From contig NZ_JAMKMS010000003.1 of NCBI RefSeq assembly GCF_023634655.1, forward strand, positions 248,001 through 312,000: a stretch of DNA of 64,000 nt, written 5' to 3'. Shown piece by piece: positions 9,582-17,790 of the stretch (the stretch's first letter is position 1; every line of letters begins with the position of its first letter). The translations under genes were made by a program, and so were the position numbers. This DNA is from Vibrio methylphosphonaticus (lineage in GTDB: Bacteria > Pseudomonadota > Gammaproteobacteria > Enterobacterales > Vibrionaceae). The notes under the pieces were generated by a model that saw nothing but the letters and a program-made list of their open reading frames with translations, was not told the DNA's origin and made no database searches.

Positions 9582-10556
9582 CTAATTTGAAATACGTGGG
9601 TCGAGCCAAACATATAGAAGATCGGCAATAAAGTTTGCTGTTAATACAGCGGTAACGAGAATGAGCAAAATAGCTTGGATGAGTGGATAATCACGCGCAA
9701 TGATTCCTTTGAGCAGAATATTCCCTAGCCCTTGATAGTTAAAAACCACCTCGGTCATAATGGAACCGGCAAACGAAAAGCCTATGGCCATCGCAATCGC
9801 CGTCGCGACAGGTAAAATGGCATTACGTCCTGCATAGCGGTACATCACACGGAAACTGCTCAGCCCTTTCGCCTCAGCCATGGTGACATAATCTTCCCCT
9901 AGAACATTGATCATGGCATTTCGCATATTGAAGACCCAAGTTGAAATACCAACAATAACCATAGAGCCAACAGGTAAAATCGCATGCTTAGCCACACTAG
10001 AAATAAATTCCCATGTCCAGGCTGGTTCTAAAGATGGGTCATACGTATACGCAAGCGGCAGCAGCTCCATTTTTAAACCGAAAAAATAAAACAGTAATAA
10101 GGCCGTGACGATATAAGGAAAGTTACTGATAAAAGCTAAGACTGGCGGAACCACCTGCCCGAAAAAACCTTCACGGCGATAAGAGGCATAAGTACCAATA
10201 CTGACGCCGATGATAAGCGCAACAATTAATGACCCCAGAGCCAGAAACATGGTCCATGGCAAAGCCATAGCCAACACGTCAGAGACACTCACTGGAAACA
10301 TTAAAACCGAAGGCCCTAAATCCAACGTAAACACACTTTTAATATAAGAAAAATATTGAACGAAAATATTACCATCAACAAAACCATACATTTCACGCAC
10401 AGCATCCATTTGGGACGGATCCATACGTCCTTGTGCTGCCGCAAACAGCGCATCTACAGGGTCGCCAGGCATCAGCCTTGGCAACATAAAGTTGAACGAA
10501 ATTGCAATAATAAATGCGGTAAAATAAAAGCCAAAACGGCGAGCTAAAAACGACAT
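9582..10556 (-). CDS. ABC importer permease (DppB class)
   Basis: 324 residues. The N-terminal helix (FGFYFTAFIIAISFNFMLPRLMPGDP) carries the LMPGDP motif typical of DppB/OppB. About five further helices follow, with an EAA loop around YVTMAEAKGLSSFRVMYRYAGRNA. AAAGG precedes the ATG. It is separated from the solute-binding protein gene by 52 bp containing a hairpin, so it may be expressed at a lower level than the binding protein. Confidence 0.9.
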   Translation of the reverse strand: MSFLARRFGFYFTAFIIAISFNFMLPRLMPGDPVDALFAAAQGRMDPSQMDAVREMYGFVDGNIFVQYFSYIKSVFTLDLGPSVLMFPVSVSDVLAMALPWTMFLALGSLIVALIIGVSIGTYASYRREGFFGQVVPPVLAFISNFPYIVTALLLFYFFGLKMELLPLAYTYDPSLEPAWTWEFISSVAKHAILPVGSMVIVGISTWVFNMRNAMINVLGEDYVTMAEAKGLSSFRVMYRYAGRNAILPVATAIAMAIGFSFAGSIMTEVVFNYQGLGNILLKGIIARDYPLIQAILLILVTAVLTANFIADLLYVWLDPRISN

Positions 10557-10574
10557 AGCAATACCTTTATAAAA

Positions 10575-10597
10575 GGGGCTAGCAAAGTGATAGCCCC
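10575..10597 (-). terminator. Intra-operon hairpin (attenuator or mRNA-stabilising stem)
   Basis: A perfect 7-bp stem (TAGCCCC/GGGGCTA) with a 9-nt loop is followed on the minus strand by TTTTATAAAGG. It lies between the binding-protein gene and the first permease gene. Such stems commonly let the binding protein be made in excess over the membrane parts. Confidence 0.55.
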
Positions 10598-10608
10598 AAT
10601 GACGTCAG

Positions 10609-12243
10609 TTACTTAAGATGTAAATTATTAAGAATAATTACGCGCTTGCCACCGTCGTACCATACTGGCTGGATATACGGATTTTTCTCACTTGGCCAAC
10701 CAACAATTTTTGTTGAGTTATATTGGAACCACGTAGGATTTGAGAAAAGTGGGATAAATGGCAAATTCTCTGCCGTAAAGCTTTGTAATTCAGAAAGGAT
10801 GGCTTGTTGTTTAGCTTTATCCCCAGTTTTACCGAAGCTTTCAATTAACTGATCGATTTCAGCACTGTTAACACCATGTCCGGCATGCCATGTTTTACCG
10901 ATGCGAGAGGTCGAAAAATACTCTTGATAAGCCAAAATTGGATTAGTTGCGACCATCGACCAGTTGATCGACATTTTGTAATTACTGTCTTTTAGGTTGC
11001 TGTCGTAAACGGCCCAATCAACGGTTTTCACCTTAGCTTTAATACCGACTTCTTCATAATACTCAGAGACCATCTGAACCACTTGAATCCAGTCTGTCCA
11101 GCCGTTGACCACTTCAATATCAAACTCAACCGTATTGCCGGATTTATCATCTCTAAAGCCATCACCGTTGCGGTCTTTAATGCCCGCTTCGTCGAGTAGA
11201 GCTTTCGCTTTATCAACGTCATATCGAGTAAGCTCAGAAAATTTATCATTTACACGTTTATCAATGCTGCTCATGTAGAGCTCCCCAATACCACCGACGT
11301 TAAAGTTGGCAGTTGGGTAGCCATAAGCGGCAATGTCTACAATTGCTTCACGATCCAATGCCATGGATAACGCTTGGCGTACTCGTATGTCGTTGAAAGG
11401 TTCTTCTTTGGTGTTTACGTACAAATGGATAGCGTCATTCGCTGGATACCAAAAGTGATGCTCGCTTGGGTTTTGAGCGACAAAGGTCGTTTCAATGTCA
11501 GCAATAAAGTTGGAGCCCCAATCAATCTCACCTTTGATTAGTGCAGGTTGAATTTGAGAGTTGTCGTTGTATGAGCGGTACGTAATGCAATCAAGATGAG
11601 GTAAGTTCGCTAGATAGTAATTAGGGTTTCGGCAGAGCTCAACTTGTTGAGGCTTAACATACTTCACCGTTGTCATTGGACCGCTACCAATTGGATCCGG
11701 GTTTGTAAATGTTGTTAAGTCTTTTGCCTGACTCCATACTGCTTTTGGAACAATATGGTATGAAGGGAAGTTCCATAAAAATGTTGAGTCGGCGTCATTA
11801 AGTTCGAATGTCACAGTACGTTCATCAATGACATTTACCGAAGCAAGATTTCCGCCTGACCAAATACCTTTCTGGTCAAAAGCTGGCGCTGTTTTAGTCA
11901 TCGTGAAACTGAACGCCACATCTTCAGCAGTAAGTGGGCTACCATCAGACCATTTTAAGCCCTCACGTAGTTTAACCGTGATGGTTTTGAGGTCATCAGA
12001 ATAGTCTGCTGACTCGGCTAATCTCCAGTTCGTTTCACCCGTCATATTATTAAAGACCATTAAAGGTTCAAACATCACACCGTGATAGAGATCTTTTGTT
12101 GTATATGGATTGAAATTGTCAACAAACCCCGTATTGATAATTGGAACGGTCAGCGTCCCGCCCTGTTTAATCTCTTCCGCTTGCGCGCCAGCAGTCATTA
12201 AAGCTCCGCATAATACTGAGGCGATGAGAGTTATTTTTTGCAT
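10609..12243 (-). CDS. ABC importer solute-binding protein, family 5
   Basis: 544 residues. A Sec signal peptide is evident (MQKITLIASVLCGALMTAGA, cleavage after AQA). The ATG at 12243 has AAGGA 7 bp upstream; a longer frame to 12273 lacks support. The length and pattern (MVFNNMTGETNWRLAESADY, LREGLKWSDGSPLTAEDVAF, then VRQALSMALDREAIV) are those of family-5 periplasmic binding proteins of the Dpp/Opp and cello/chito-oligosaccharide type. It is the first gene of a minus-strand operon of five importer genes plus the phosphorylase. A perfect LacI-family operator lies 76 bp upstream. The ligand is inferred to be a laminari-oligosaccharide; the sequence itself does not prove this. Confidence 0.9.
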   Translation of the reverse strand: MQKITLIASVLCGALMTAGAQAEEIKQGGTLTVPIINTGFVDNFNPYTTKDLYHGVMFEPLMVFNNMTGETNWRLAESADYSDDLKTITVKLREGLKWSDGSPLTAEDVAFSFTMTKTAPAFDQKGIWSGGNLASVNVIDERTVTFELNDADSTFLWNFPSYHIVPKAVWSQAKDLTTFTNPDPIGSGPMTTVKYVKPQQVELCRNPNYYLANLPHLDCITYRSYNDNSQIQPALIKGEIDWGSNFIADIETTFVAQNPSEHHFWYPANDAIHLYVNTKEEPFNDIRVRQALSMALDREAIVDIAAYGYPTANFNVGGIGELYMSSIDKRVNDKFSELTRYDVDKAKALLDEAGIKDRNGDGFRDDKSGNTVEFDIEVVNGWTDWIQVVQMVSEYYEEVGIKAKVKTVDWAVYDSNLKDSNYKMSINWSMVATNPILAYQEYFSTSRIGKTWHAGHGVNSAEIDQLIESFGKTGDKAKQQAILSELQSFTAENLPFIPLFSNPTWFQYNSTKIVGWPSEKNPYIQPVWYDGGKRVIILNNLHLK

Positions 12244-12318
12244 CTCTGAATCCTTTTCTTTTAGAGTGGACAAGCGCGATCTTCTAATTTCTCGTCATAT
12301 AGGGGGGTTAACATTTAC

Positions 12319-12338
12319 AAAAGAAAGCGCTTTCTTTT
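12319..12338. promoter_or_regulatory. LacI-family operator, perfect palindrome
   Basis: The same 20-bp palindrome as at 1548-1567 lies 76 bp upstream of the binding-protein ATG. It is well placed to repress the importer-phosphorylase operon. Confidence 0.75.
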
Positions 12339-12554
12339 CCAGATACTATTCAATGAATGCACGGATAACAAAGCCTTCAGTAATAAACCTCGAACGGATC
12401 ACAAAAAGACAAAATTAGCATAATCAATAACTTAGACATAAACACATAAATAAAAATAAGAGATATTATAATAAAACACTTTAATATCAGTAACTTATAA
12501 AGCTACCCATGAGTCAGTTGCCAACATACAGAAGTGTGACCGCTCTAACTTTAT

Positions 12555-12566
12555 GAAAGCGCTTTA
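12555..12566. promoter_or_regulatory. LacI-family operator, imperfect copy
   Basis: GAAAGCGCTTTA matches the core at 11 of 12 positions. It lies in the A/T-rich divergent gap 12244-12755, between the importer operon and the binding-protein-like gene. Confidence 0.5.
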
Positions 12567-12728
12567 TTTTGGATAAATACTGAACCTCCCTTCAATGACA
12601 GATACAACAACAAAAAACATGGTAAATATAAACTTCAAAAACATATAGTTACTCAATTTATCACTACTATATTTCTGAGTGAACACAGCAACATCACTGA
12701 TTAACACTGGATTCTATGGCATAATTTT

Positions 12729-12740
12729 GAAAACGCTTAC
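12729..12740. promoter_or_regulatory. LacI-family operator, imperfect copy near the 12756 gene
   Basis: GAAAACGCTTAC matches the core at 10 of 12 positions and ends 15 bp before the ATG at 12756, where repressor binding could block transcription. Confidence 0.4.
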
Positions 12741-12755
12741 AACAAAGGAGGCAAT

Positions 12756-13499
12756 ATGAAGATTCACTTTTGGAATGGCAATAAATCAGGACCTCGTCAG
12801 AATTTTGAGCGAAGCTTACTCCAAAAAATACTCCAGACCACTTCGCAATCAGCAGATGACACTTTACTCTTTGATGACTGTAGTGATTATCCCAACGCGG
12901 ATGATGAAGGTAATATATTCCAGACAGGTGTTGATATTTTAGTCACGGTTAAAGGGAATCAGAAATTTTCTGGGAAACCATTTATAGAGGTCAATCGATC
13001 GTTGACGAAAGCATTACTCGGTCAGCGAATTTTATTTATTCGAGCTGATGACCAAGCTCGTTTTCATTCCATCCAATCCATTAAACAGTTAAAAATTGGT
13101 ATCCCTGAGACCTGGGTAGACGCAGAGTTATTTCGCCACAATGGTTTCAATGTCGTCGAAAAAGGCAGCTTTGAGGGTCTCTTTACCCTTTTATCAGATA
13201 AAAGTTGTGATTTTGTCTGCTTTGGTGCCAATGAGGCGCTAGATATTTATCAGCAACGTGTAGATGATAAAAAGAGTATTATCCTCCTAAAAGACAAAAT
13301 GATCCTCTACCCCTTCCCACTCGTTTTCTACGTCAACGCCAATCGTCCTGACCTTGCTAAAAGAGTCGAACAAGGTCTTCGAATATTGGAGGAAACGGGG
13401 GGATTTGAAGCATTATATCAAGAATACTTTGGTGATATTGAGAAGGAACTGGCTTTAGATAAACGCGAGGTGTTACCGCTACATAACCCATTTATCTAG
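12756..13499 (+). CDS. Family-3 solute-binding-protein-like protein without signal peptide
   Basis: 247 residues behind a very strong ribosome site (AAAGGAGG). The fold pattern resembles family-3 periplasmic binding proteins: a segment GQRILFIRADDQARFHSIQSI, then KQLKIGIPETW, VVEKGSFEGLFTLLSDKSCDFV and a C-terminal helix LAKRVEQGLRILEETGGFEALYQEYFG. No N-terminal hydrophobic segment is present (MKIHFWNGNKSGPRQNF), so the protein should stay in the cytoplasm unless another start exists; no upstream alternative was found. It is divergent from the importer operon and has two operator-like sites upstream. The function is unknown; a sensor or sugar-binding accessory is possible. Confidence 0.7.
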   Translation: MKIHFWNGNKSGPRQNFERSLLQKILQTTSQSADDTLLFDDCSDYPNADDEGNIFQTGVDILVTVKGNQKFSGKPFIEVNRSLTKALLGQRILFIRADDQARFHSIQSIKQLKIGIPETWVDAELFRHNGFNVVEKGSFEGLFTLLSDKSCDFVCFGANEALDIYQQRVDDKKSIILLKDKMILYPFPLVFYVNANRPDLAKRVEQGLRILEETGGFEALYQEYFGDIEKELALDKREVLPLHNPFI

Positions 13500-13541
13500 T
13501 GCAAAAAACAAATTGGCAGATTCAATAATGACAACAAAGAA

Positions 13542-13577
13542 TGTATAAAAGGCGACATTTAAGTCGCCTTTTATACA
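13542..13577. terminator. Bidirectional terminator
   Basis: A perfect 15-bp stem (TGTATAAAAGGCGAC with its complement) and a 6-nt loop ATTTAA, with A and T runs inside the stem ends. It lies between the convergent 12756 gene and secF2. Confidence 0.85.
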
Positions 13578-13603
13578 CAATAAGTTCTTTATAGTAAAAA
13601 CGC

Positions 13604-14509
13604 TTACGGCGCAGAGTCGATCTCAACAGGTTGGTAATGCTTCCCTTCTAGCTTGAGCCATTCTGGTAGCACCGTACCCATTGAAATGGAGGACCATGTA
13701 CCAGAGAAGATGCCGATGAACATAGCCGTAGCAAAGCCTTGTAGGGCGTCGCCACCTAAGAACCAAAGAGCTCCTACCGTCATTAGCGTTGTGCCTGACG
13801 TCACCATTGTACGGGCAAATGTCCCCAATACGGCTTGGTCACTGACTAACGCCGTATCTTCATGGGGCTTGAACTTTAAGATCTCACGGATACGGTCGGC
13901 AATGATAATCGAGTCATTCAAGGAATAACCAAGTATCGCCAAAATCGCTGCAAAAACGGTAAGATTAAACTCCATCTGAGTTAAAGCAAAGAAACCTAAG
14001 ACTAAAACCACATCATGGAGTAACGCCGCCAATGCACCACTCGCGAGGCGCCATTCAAAACGAAAACTCAGGTACCCTAGAATACTTAGCAACGATACCA
14101 GTAGTGCTAAGCCACCTTGGTCATAGAGATCTTGACCAACTTGAGCGCCAACGATGCTATCACTCACAATGCTTGAGTCAGGGTATGCCTTGGCCAGTGC
14201 TTGTTTAAACTCTTGGTGTACCGCGTCGCCACGGTCAGCAGAGTAACGGATAGTCCAACGTCCTTCATCACCGGACTTGGTCACTGAAATGCCCTCACCC
14301 AATACTGGACTTAATGCATCGCGAAGTTCAGTTTGAGTGGTTGGCTGCGATAACTGAATTTCAGAAACCACGCCACCAGTAAAATCTAAGCCCAAATTTA
14401 GGCCTTTGATGCCCACCACAATGATAGATAGCACCACAAGAGCGATTGACAACATGTTCGTGAAATAGCGAATTGAACGAATATGAGTGGTTAGATAGTT
14501 TTTCATCAT
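13604..14509 (-). CDS. secF: Protein translocase subunit SecF (second paralogue)
   Basis: 301 residues from the ATG at 14509, which overlaps the secD stop by one base (TAATG) and has AAGGG upstream. The longer frame to 14545 runs into secD. One N-terminal helix is followed by the family motif LGLDFTGGV, a periplasmic domain, and five C-terminal helices including LTVFAAILAILGYSLNDSIIIADRIRE. SecF with SecD uses the ion gradient to pull translocated proteins out of SecYEG. Vibrio carries two sets; this one follows vemP and therefore corresponds to SecDF2, the set described as induced when export by the Na+-driven SecDF1 falls short. Confidence 0.93.
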   Translation of the reverse strand: MMKNYLTTHIRSIRYFTNMLSIALVVLSIIVVGIKGLNLGLDFTGGVVSEIQLSQPTTQTELRDALSPVLGEGISVTKSGDEGRWTIRYSADRGDAVHQEFKQALAKAYPDSSIVSDSIVGAQVGQDLYDQGGLALLVSLLSILGYLSFRFEWRLASGALAALLHDVVLVLGFFALTQMEFNLTVFAAILAILGYSLNDSIIIADRIREILKFKPHEDTALVSDQAVLGTFARTMVTSGTTLMTVGALWFLGGDALQGFATAMFIGIFSGTWSSISMGTVLPEWLKLEGKHYQPVEIDSAP

Positions 14510-16335
14510 TATACCCTTACTTCTCTGCGAGCATCTTTGCCCCATACAAGATTGATGATGGCTCGAGAAACGAAAATACCGGTGAACATACTGGTTAATA
14601 GACCTAAACCTAGCGTCAGCGCGAAGCCCTGAATTGGGCCATTACCCATTGAATACAAAATGACTGCAGTAATCATCGTGGTGATATTGGCATCCAAAAT
14701 TGTGGCTACTGCCGAATTAAAACCTTGGTCAATAGCCTGAGCAAAGCTTCTCCCCTCGGCGAGTTTGTCACGTATTCTTTCAAAGATGAGCACGTTGGTA
14801 TCCACCGCCATACCCACAGTAAGTACTAAACCGGCAATACCAGGCAGTGTTAATACCGCACCAGGAACCAATGCGATCAGGCCTAACAAACAGCTCATGT
14901 TGAGCATCAGCGCCACATTCGCAACCCAACCTAGGCGTCGGTACCACAACGCCATGAACGTTAGCGTTAGTCCTAGACCTAGCGCTAGCGCAGCAAAACC
15001 ATTTTGAATGTTTTCCGCACCTAGTGAAGCACCGATAGTACGCTCTTCAACAATGGTCACTGGGGCCGTCAATGAACCTGCACGTAGCAATAGTGCAAGC
15101 TGCTGTGCTTCTTCTAAGTCACCAGATCCGGTAATTCTAAACTGGCTACCAAGCTGAGACTGAATGGTCGCAACACTGATCACTTTCTCGCTTCTTTGCG
15201 TTTCTCCACGAGCATTCACACCATATTCGCGATACACCGTTGCCATAGGTTTACCAATGTGAGTGGCAGAAAAGTCACTCATCATTTTTCCACCCATGTG
15301 ATCGAGGGAAATATCTACTTCCGGACGATGCATTTGGTCGAAACCGACTCTAGCATTGACGATATGTTCACCAGTTAATACTGGCTTTTTCACCAGCACA
15401 ACCATGCTGCCTTGCTCGTCTTTTACTCTCAGTGTTGATACCGCTTCACCACCCGGAGTTTTGACCTCATAAAATGCTAAGCTCGCCGTCGCGCCGATAA
15501 CGCGCTTGGCCATTGAAGGGTCTTGCACGCCTGGTAATTCGATGCGAATGCCCGACTCACCTTGACGTTGAACTAGCGCTTCAGTAATCCCTAGTTCCTC
15601 AATGCGCTGGCGCATGATTTTTAAGTTCTGTTGCATCGTTAGGTTAAGGAACTCACTACTATTTTGCTCACGCAAAGTAATGGAGAGTCCTTCACTGTCG
15701 CCTTTAGCTAACCACTCTGGGTATTGGCTATTGATGAACTGGCGCACGGTAACTTCATCCTCTTTATCTTTAGTGCGCACTAACATGCCATTACTATTTT
15801 TAGGGCTCACAGTGACGCCAAATATCCGCTGCTCTCGCAAGGCTTGCTTCACTTCATCGATAACGGCATCACGCTGCTCAGAAATCGCTTGGTCAACATC
15901 CACATTCAGCAAAAATTGAACACCACCACGCAAATCAAGACCCAGCTTGATGGGAGCAAAGCCCATCTCTTTTAGCCATGCTGGTGCAATCGACGTGTAG
16001 GAGTAGGAAAGGCTATCACCTTTACCTATTACGTCATTGAGGGTATTTCTGGCTTTGGTTTGATCCGCTTCATCATTAAAAACTAACGTCGCTTTGTTGC
16101 CAGTCAGGGCTATAGATTCGGCTTTAACACCTTGAGCATCCAGTAAACTGCTAATTTTGAATGGACTGTCGAACTGGCTACTGCTATCCGTAAATTTCAG
16201 CTCAATGGCTGGCTTCTCACCATACCAAGATGGCAAGGCACTTAATGCTAACAGCAAACACGTTGTAATAAGGACCAAATATTTCCATTTGGAATAATGG
16301 TTCAAGCGCTTTAATGGTTTATTTTTTACACGCAT
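14509..16335 (-). CDS. secD: Protein translocase subunit SecD (second paralogue)
   Basis: 608 residues. An N-terminal membrane helix (KYLVLITTCLLLALSALPSW) precedes a large periplasmic region. LGLDLRGGVQFLL (about residues 131-143) is the SecD family motif and ELPGVQDP is further in. About five C-terminal helices carry GMAVDTNVLIFERIRD, whose Asp/Arg are conserved in ion-coupled RND relatives. AGGAAG precedes the ATG at 16335. It lies 132 bp downstream of vemP on the same strand and is translationally coupled to secF. Its ribosome site overlaps a small inverted repeat, in keeping with the known VemP mechanism in which a stalled ribosome opens the secD2 start region. Confidence 0.93.
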   Translation of the reverse strand: MRVKNKPLKRLNHYSKWKYLVLITTCLLLALSALPSWYGEKPAIELKFTDSSSQFDSPFKISSLLDAQGVKAESIALTGNKATLVFNDEADQTKARNTLNDVIGKGDSLSYSYTSIAPAWLKEMGFAPIKLGLDLRGGVQFLLNVDVDQAISEQRDAVIDEVKQALREQRIFGVTVSPKNSNGMLVRTKDKEDEVTVRQFINSQYPEWLAKGDSEGLSITLREQNSSEFLNLTMQQNLKIMRQRIEELGITEALVQRQGESGIRIELPGVQDPSMAKRVIGATASLAFYEVKTPGGEAVSTLRVKDEQGSMVVLVKKPVLTGEHIVNARVGFDQMHRPEVDISLDHMGGKMMSDFSATHIGKPMATVYREYGVNARGETQRSEKVISVATIQSQLGSQFRITGSGDLEEAQQLALLLRAGSLTAPVTIVEERTIGASLGAENIQNGFAALALGLGLTLTFMALWYRRLGWVANVALMLNMSCLLGLIALVPGAVLTLPGIAGLVLTVGMAVDTNVLIFERIRDKLAEGRSFAQAIDQGFNSAVATILDANITTMITAVILYSMGNGPIQGFALTLGLGLLTSMFTGIFVSRAIINLVWGKDARREVRV

Positions 16336-16343
16336 AATTCTTC

Positions 16344-16355
16344 CTCAGCACTGAG
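16344..16355 (-). promoter_or_regulatory. Inverted repeat covering the secD ribosome site
   Basis: On the transcript the sequence CTCAGTGCTGAG forms a short stem whose right arm ends in the GAG that begins the Shine-Dalgarno of secD. It is a candidate part of the masking structure opened when VemP stalls. The full fold of the vemP-secD junction cannot be computed here. Confidence 0.4.
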
Positions 16356-16467
16356 CTGATAATTAAAAATTGACCTTTGGAGAGGAGACAAAATCCGATA
16401 ATTCACACATCGTGAACCATCTATTACTTTGTTATCCGCACATTGTTATTCGTTAATTTAACAAGCG

Positions 16468-16962
16468 CTATGCGTAGTGCCCATTCAAGGCAACGTAGAA
16501 GGTATTGCTGTCTTTCCAGCCACTGACACGGTGATCATTGATATGGAAATAGTAGTAATTAGCAAATGAGAGGGGGATGTCTGTAATCAAGCCCGCTTTA
16601 AAGCAGCAATAAGCATCGCCAACTTCTGTAACGACACCAAAATTTGCAGATTCAAACTCATGAGGCTCGTTGCCATTACTGATCCAACGAAGGTTTGATA
16701 AAATCGCTTTAATTCGATTATCATCAGAGTGCGTTGACATCGGGTGAGCAGGTTGAGACGACGTCTGCGTACGGTGAGGGTTCTGAGCAATATCCGGCGT
16801 AAATGACGATGCACCTTGCCCTGAGGCAACACCAGAACTCACATCAAAAGAAATACTAGACGAAATGTTTTCAGACGCTATGTTTTCAGACGCAGTAACT
16901 CCAAAGGACGTAAGAACTACGACACAGAATGAAAGCACAAACGACAACAAGGACTTCGACAC
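16468..16962 (-). CDS. vemP: VemP-like secretion-monitoring arrest peptide
   Basis: 164 residues from a GTG at 16962 with GAGG upstream. A Sec signal peptide (LLSFVLSFCVVVLTSFGVTAS) precedes a Ser/Thr-rich linker with no enzyme motifs. The C-terminus RVSGWKDSNTFYVALNGHYA has the Trp/Lys and YVALN pattern that I recall from the VemP arrest segment of V. alginolyticus (about 159 residues). In the known system the nascent chain stalls its own ribosome until export pulls it free; stalling exposes the secD2 start. Length, signal peptide, C-terminal motif and position just upstream of secD2F2 all agree. Which residue stalls in this orthologue is not shown by sequence alone. Confidence 0.88.
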   Translation of the reverse strand: MSKSLLSFVLSFCVVVLTSFGVTASENIASENISSSISFDVSSGVASGQGASSFTPDIAQNPHRTQTSSQPAHPMSTHSDDNRIKAILSNLRWISNGNEPHEFESANFGVVTEVGDAYCCFKAGLITDIPLSFANYYYFHINDHRVSGWKDSNTFYVALNGHYA

Positions 16963-17137
16963 GGTTTAACCTCAATGAATTTACGCCGCCATTATTCGCC
17001 TATCCGAATACAAACACAAATAAAAAATACTAAATTCATACTTCAATTTTCGTCAGCCATCTTGAGGGAACAAAAACCGACCACTATAGTGAATAGAGTG
17101 GCGCTGAATATTTCAGGCACATAAGTGAAGGTGAACA

Positions 17138-17527
17138 ATGGAACTGTCGCAAAATGAACGACTTACATTAGTCAAATACGCCCTCACCATTCTTGATGGC
17201 TGGGGTGCCTCAAATATTCAAACAGAAGCAATATTGGAGCTTTCTCCAGCCCAGCATGCCCGTCTTAAAATTACGCCGGCTACGGTTGCGGTTACCCCCT
17301 CAACGATGGAGAGAATCCACATCATTGTTGAGATAGATGGCTATTTACGTACCGCGTTTGACAACTCGCACTTCATCAATAACTTTATTAATGTTCGCAG
17401 TAATACCAACCGGTTTAACGGTTATGCACCCATTGAGCATATTGAATGTGGTGAAATTAGTGGATTACAGCGACTCAAACAATGCGTTCAGGATTTAGCC
17501 AGTGATGTACAAAACCCAACATCTTAA
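17138..17527 (+). CDS. MbcA/ParS/Xre antitoxin-like (DUF2384-type) protein, no toxin partner
   Basis: 129 residues, soluble. The N-terminal 60 residues (LTLVKYALTILDGWGASNIQTEAILEL) are helical and HTH-like. The C-terminal part FINVRSNTNRFNGYAPIEHI followed by SGLQRLKQCVQDL matches the layout of the Xre/MbcA/ParS toxin-binding domain (small helix, G-x-x-P, helix with a C-terminal L-x-x-L). Antitoxins of this class usually pair with RES-domain toxins. No RES-like reading frame is adjacent: upstream is vemP on the other strand, and downstream lies an unrelated membrane-anchored protein. The family assignment is from pattern recognition and is moderate. Confidence 0.55.
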   Translation: MELSQNERLTLVKYALTILDGWGASNIQTEAILELSPAQHARLKITPATVAVTPSTMERIHIIVEIDGYLRTAFDNSHFINNFINVRSNTNRFNGYAPIEHIECGEISGLQRLKQCVQDLASDVQNPTS

Positions 17528-17683
17528 TATGTTAAATACTCAAAGGGGGCGCACCACTAACCCTGAAGCTACGAATTAATATTGCATCAGATACCACCTG
17601 TCACACATAAAAAACCCCACAAACACATTATTTATCAACCATGTAAACCAACACAATGAATATCTATCGTGGTGACAAAATTC

Positions 17684-17716
17684 ACTAGTTGATGTCTCTT
17701 GGAAACATCAACTAGT
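17684..17716. repeat. 12-bp perfect inverted repeat
   Basis: ACTAGTTGATGT and its complement are separated by 9 nt (CTCTTGGAA). There is no T run on either side, so it is not a classic terminator. It lies between the antitoxin-like gene and the gene at 17791 and could be an operator or an RNA stem. Confidence 0.55.
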
Positions 17717-17790
17717 ATGCGCTGCAAGTTAAGAGCGGGCGAAAAGCGTCCTTTCTTTTAAACTGATATGAATCGTTTGGAGTAATTGTC

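Noticed and set aside
13597..13608. LacI-operator-like TAAAAACGCTTAC near the secF stop
   Set aside because: It lies at the 3' end of secF after the terminator and away from any promoter; likely chance.
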